A stretch of 64,000 nt of DNA. It comes from Massilibacillus massiliensis. Lineage in GTDB: Bacteria; Bacillota; Negativicutes; FLKF01. The stretch spans positions 249,166-313,165 of the forward strand of contig NZ_LT575483.1 of NCBI RefSeq assembly GCF_900086705.1, given 5' to 3'. Position numbers and translations under genes: made by a program. Positions 60,912-64,000 of this stretch are shown piece after piece. Positions within the stretch are counted from its first letter, which is position 1. Each line of letters starts with the position of its first letter. The notes beneath the pieces were generated by a model, which ran no database searches, was not told the origin of the DNA, and saw only the letters and a program-made list of their open reading frames with translations.

Positions 60912-62207
60912 CTAAATACTAAGTCTTTCTAAAGTTTCATAAAAATCTGGATAAGAAATACTTACACATTTTGCATTTTGAATTTCAACCCCAGCACCAG
61001 CAGCACCGGCAATTGCCAAAGCCATAGCAATACGATGATCATGATAAGAATCGCATTCTGCATTTCTAAAATTAACTGGGCCATCAATCATCAAGCCGTC
61101 TTCTGTACCTTGAATACAATCATTGAACTTATTAAATTCATTTGTAATTGCACTTAAGCGATCCGTTTCTTTTACACGTAGCTCACCGGCACCAGTAATC
61201 ACAGTTCTCCCTTCAGCAAACATTGCTGCTACAGTTATAATAGGAATTTCATCAATTAATCGAGGCATAATTTCAGCCCCTAATTCAGTACCTCTTAACC
61301 TAGCTGACTGCACAACTAAATCAGCAACGGGTTCTTTACCACTAGAACGCTCATTTATAATTTTGATATCTGCACCCATTTTTAATAAAACATCAATAAT
61401 GCCTGTGCGTGTTGGATTAACCCCAACATTTTTAAGTGTTAAACGACTATTAGGAATAATTGAAGCAGCCACCAGCCAAAAAGCCGCTGAGCTTATATCT
61501 CCCGGAACTTCAATATACTCTGGGGATTCGAAACTTTCTACTTTTTGGACTCCAACACTTGTCCCAAACTTATGTAAGGTAACACCAAAAGTTTCTAACA
61601 TTCTTTCGGTATGATCACGTGATGTATACGGCTCCGTCACGATCGTTTCTCCATCAGCATATATACCAGCTAATAAAATTGCAGATTTTACTTGCGCACT
61701 TGCCATAGGCATTTGATAATGCATCGAAGAAATCTTTTCCGCTGGCGCTATCGTCAATGGCAAATATTTCGAATTCTGTCTAGCAATGATTTTTGCGCCC
61801 ATTTGTGACAACGGCTGAATGACCCGCCCCATTGGCCTTTTTCTCAAAGAAGCGTCACCTGTAAAAGCTGATAAAAATGGCTGCACAGATAAAACGCCCA
61901 TCATTAAACGCAATGTAGTTCCAGAATTTCCTGCATCAATTACATTTTCAGGTTCAGTTAAGCCATGTAAACCTTTTCCGTAAACAAGCAGCTCAGTTGC
62001 GCTTGTTTGCTCAATTTTGATTCCCAATGAACGCATACAGCTCACCGTTGACATACAGTCTTGCGCATTTAAAAAATTAGTTATTTTTACCGGTTTATTT
62101 CCTAAACTAGAAAACATCACACTTCTATGTGATATGGATTTATCACCAGGAATAAGGATTTCTCCATTCAAACCTTTAACAACATTTATTTTTTTCTTAT
62201 CATTCAT
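60912..62207 (-). CDS. aroA: 3-phosphoshikimate 1-carboxyvinyltransferase (EPSP synthase)
   Basis: This 431-residue enzyme of the shikimate pathway joins PEP to shikimate-3-phosphate. Motifs are GDKSISHRSVMFSSL, DAGNSGTTLRLMMGVL, GDASLRKRPMGRVI, SAQVKSAILLAGIYADG and RVKETDRL. In the glyphosate-binding loop the first-domain sequence is GNSGTTLR rather than GNAGTAMR of E. coli, as in class II-type enzymes. aroA-cmk order is common in Clostridia. Confidence 0.96.
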   Translation of the reverse strand: MNDKKKINVVKGLNGEILIPGDKSISHRSVMFSSLGNKPVKITNFLNAQDCMSTVSCMRSLGIKIEQTSATELLVYGKGLHGLTEPENVIDAGNSGTTLRLMMGVLSVQPFLSAFTGDASLRKRPMGRVIQPLSQMGAKIIARQNSKYLPLTIAPAEKISSMHYQMPMASAQVKSAILLAGIYADGETIVTEPYTSRDHTERMLETFGVTLHKFGTSVGVQKVESFESPEYIEVPGDISSAAFWLVAASIIPNSRLTLKNVGVNPTRTGIIDVLLKMGADIKIINERSSGKEPVADLVVQSARLRGTELGAEIMPRLIDEIPIITVAAMFAEGRTVITGAGELRVKETDRLSAITNEFNKFNDCIQGTEDGLMIDGPVNFRNAECDSYHDHRIAMALAIAGAAGAGVEIQNAKCVSISYPDFYETLERLSI

Positions 62208-62360
62208 ATTGTATCCTCTTATTTTTCTATAGTATTATTTTCATCATAGTTTTACTAGAGCCTTACATCTAGTCTATAGTAAAATTGGACGATTTATATA
62301 ACTCTTCTTTTATATAATACTATACTACTAACAAAATGAAAATTCTAAATAAATAAATTT

Positions 62361-62537
62361 TCACTTATTCAAATCAAACGCTGTTCCTTCAAGCTTATCA
62401 ACAATAGATAACTCAGATCTTACATTATGATTTAACATTAAAAATTGTACACCAATCAGTATAAGACAAATAACAATAGAAATTTTCAATAAATATTTTT
62501 CACTTTTAATGGGATATAAATTTTTCCTTCTACGCAT
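62361..62537 (-). CDS. Small membrane protein
   Basis: This 58-residue protein starts at 62537 behind AGGAGTTG and begins MRRRKNLYPIKSEKY. One hydrophobic segment (about residues 18-36) is followed by a charged extracellular-type tail (SELSIVDKLEGT). It lies between the HI0933-family flavoprotein and aroA on the same strand. No family is recognised. Confidence 0.6.
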   Translation of the reverse strand: MRRRKNLYPIKSEKYLLKISIVICLILIGVQFLMLNHNVRSELSIVDKLEGTAFDLNK

Positions 62538-62588
62538 AGTATCAACTCCTAATCTAAAGTACACATATTATGCGCAGTTGATTGATAT

Positions 62589-63830
62589 CTAATCATCATT
62601 GGCAGCACTTTGTCCCGCGATATATCCAGTAGAAAATGCAGCCTGCAAGTTGAAACCACCCGTATATCCATCTATGTCAATTACTTCTCCAGCGAAATAT
62701 AAATTTTCAACTAATTTTGATTCCATTGTCTTAGGATTAATTTCCCTCACATTGACTCCTCCAGTTGTCACAATCGCTTCAGCTATTGGTCTCGTCCTTG
62801 TTATCGTTATAGTAAGGCCCATAATCACCTCTATCAGACGAGTTCTTTCTTCTTTCGTAATCTGATGAATCGGTTTATCTGGATCAATATAGGACAAATC
62901 TATTACAATATCTATTAATTTTGCTGGCAGCAATTCGCCTAAAGAATTTTTAATTTGTTTACGTGAAAATTTTTCAAAATCTCTTTGTATACGTTTGTCT
63001 AACATTTCTATCGTTAAAGCAGGTTTCAAATTAATGGACAAATTAACTGTTTTGTTCTTCATTAAGTATTGATCTACAACTTTACTTAATGATAATATAA
63101 TCGGACCAGAAACACCAAAATGTGTAAATATCATTTCACCAAAATCTTCACCGATTTTGGTCTCGCCCGAAAACACTGTAACGCGAACATTTCGAAGAGA
63201 TAACCCCTGAAGTTCTTTAATCCATTCCTCTTCTACTTCCAATGGAACTAAAGAGGGCCGAATTTCTACAATCGAATGACCTACTTGCTCTGCTAAACTG
63301 TACCCATCACCAGTTGACCCAGTTCCCGGATAAGAAGCACCTCCCGTAGCTAGAATAACCGCATCAGCAAAATAAATTTTGCCTGCTTGCGTCTTTACAC
63401 TCACTATTTTTTGATTTTCAATATTCATCTGTGCTACAGCTTCTTCTGTTAAAATACTAACGTTTAATCTATGCAAAGCTCTAAGCATCGCTCCAACAAC
63501 ATCCGCAGCCTTATCACTTTCTGGAAAAATTCGACCGCCGCGTTCTATTTTAGTTGGCACACCAAGTTCGTGAAAGAATGCAACAACATCATCATTAGAA
63601 TACTGGTGTATTGCACTATATAAAAATTTCCCATTTCCAGTCATATTTTTAATGATTGTTGGAATATCCGCATTATTGGTTATATTACAACGTCCCTTAC
63701 CTGTAATTAACATTTTTTTCCCGACTCGATTCATTTTTTCCAAAACAGTAACTTGCGCACCTTGCTTAGCTGCATGAATGGCAGCCATTAGACCGGCAGC
63801 ACCGCCACCAATAACAATTATCTTTTTCAT
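62589..63830 (-). CDS. HI0933-family FAD/NAD(P) oxidoreductase
   Basis: This 413-residue flavoprotein begins KIIVIGGGAAGLMAAIHAA (FAD loop), with KKMLITGKGRCNITN, LATGGASYPGTGSTGDGYSLA and, near the end, GEVIDIDGYTGGFNLQAAFSTGY. These blocks define the HI0933/YhiN family, whose substrate is unknown. The start at 63830 is preferred to the ATG at 63839, which is only two bases from the AAGGA site. Confidence 0.88.
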   Translation of the reverse strand: MKKIIVIGGGAAGLMAAIHAAKQGAQVTVLEKMNRVGKKMLITGKGRCNITNNADIPTIIKNMTGNGKFLYSAIHQYSNDDVVAFFHELGVPTKIERGGRIFPESDKAADVVGAMLRALHRLNVSILTEEAVAQMNIENQKIVSVKTQAGKIYFADAVILATGGASYPGTGSTGDGYSLAEQVGHSIVEIRPSLVPLEVEEEWIKELQGLSLRNVRVTVFSGETKIGEDFGEMIFTHFGVSGPIILSLSKVVDQYLMKNKTVNLSINLKPALTIEMLDKRIQRDFEKFSRKQIKNSLGELLPAKLIDIVIDLSYIDPDKPIHQITKEERTRLIEVIMGLTITITRTRPIAEAIVTTGGVNVREINPKTMESKLVENLYFAGEVIDIDGYTGGFNLQAAFSTGYIAGQSAANDD

Positions 63831-63865
63831 CGTATTCATTATCCTTTATCTTCTTATTGCATTAG

Positions 63866-63905
63866 AACAATTAAATAACCCTGTACAATGGGTTATTTAA
63901 TTGTT
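63866..63905 (-). terminator. Terminator overlapping the rluB-like stop codon
   Basis: AACAATTAAATAACCC and its exact complement form a 16-bp stem with an eight-base loop. The TAA of the pseudouridine synthase gene lies in the stem. Confidence 0.75.
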
Positions 63906-64000
63906 TTTAAACTTTCAACCTCATCTGCAGAAAGTAGTCTATATTGCCCCCGTCGCACTCCTTCTAAATTTAACGTAGCAAATTTTATGCGTTTTAAATT
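63893..64000 (-). CDS. Pseudouridine synthase (RluB/RsuA family), C-terminal end
   Basis: The last 35 codons of a gene continuing past the window read LKRIKFATLNLEGVRRGQYR, then LLSADEVESLK. This matches the end of RluB-type 23S rRNA pseudouridine synthases, where an L-x-R-I...L-x-G-x-Y-R-x-L motif closes the catalytic domain. Only the tail is visible, so the precise subfamily is uncertain. Confidence 0.75.
   Translation of the reverse strand, partial: NLKRIKFATLNLEGVRRGQYRLLSADEVESLKTIK

Noticed and set aside
1-64000. CRISPR arrays, rRNA genes, SRP RNA and tmRNA
   Set aside because: No regularly spaced repeats and no conserved rRNA, SRP RNA or tmRNA sequence was recognised on either strand.

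Overview
The window is AT-rich DNA, almost all coding, from an endospore-forming low-GC Firmicute. Sporulation genes (spoIVA, spoIIP, ylbJ, a ymxH-type PRC-barrel gene and a candidate spoVM) show that it forms spores. The IspH-S1 fusion, the two FabK-type enoyl-ACP reductase paralogues and secreted proteins of the surface-adhesin-E type suggest the Negativicutes (Sporomusa/Pelosinus-like), but that placement is an inference from gene content.

Positions 1 to about 8,608 are the right-hand part of an integrated mobile element (prophage or ICE-like). It has a lysogeny-type switch: divergent XRE regulators plus an ImmA-type metalloprotease, with two predicted promoters covered by 17-bp palindromic operators. 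Its cargo is small membrane proteins and a tandem set of secreted proteins with repeated leader sequences. It ends in a large serine recombinase whose last codons run into the host gene comM, which is cut off after its Met-Asn-Pro-Cys-Pro-Cys-Gly-Tyr segment. The left end of the element lies outside the window.

Positions 8.6-35.9 kb are a long, almost wholly minus-strand housekeeping region. Read in the direction of transcription it runs: yceD-rpmF; fapR-plsX-fabH-fabK-fabD-fabG-acpP-second fabK-like-fabF-rnc (type II fatty-acid synthesis with a FapR operator at its head); radical SAM-smc-ftsY-ylxM-ffh-rpsP-khpA-ylqD-rimM-trmD-SPOUT methylase-rplS-lepB (protein targeting and ribosome biogenesis); then rbgA-rnhB-fliK-like-flhX-yraN-ubiX-comM. 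From rpsP onward the order closely follows the known Bacillus subtilis ylqC-ylqH region.

Positions 36-43 kb are mixed in strand: tmcAL, a patatin-like lipase, ylbJ, a coiled-coil protein, coaD, rsmD, a DUF4127 protein and a tRNA-Gln with a consensus promoter. Just beyond the tRNA, on the minus strand, is an unlisted 26-codon ORF that resembles SpoVM.

Positions 43.4-64 kb are again minus strand: cobalamin adenosyltransferase, ndk, gamma-carbonic anhydrase, an aminotransferase/SRPBCC pair, ymxH, an ACT regulator-hom-thrB threonine operon, spoIVA, a DUF512 radical SAM-der-plsY operon, DUF1614-spoIIP, the ispH-rpsA fusion, and aroA-cmk-plsC. An HI0933-family flavoprotein and the 3' end of a pseudouridine synthase close the window. 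Many operons end in long, nearly perfect hairpins, several of which include the stop codon of the last gene.
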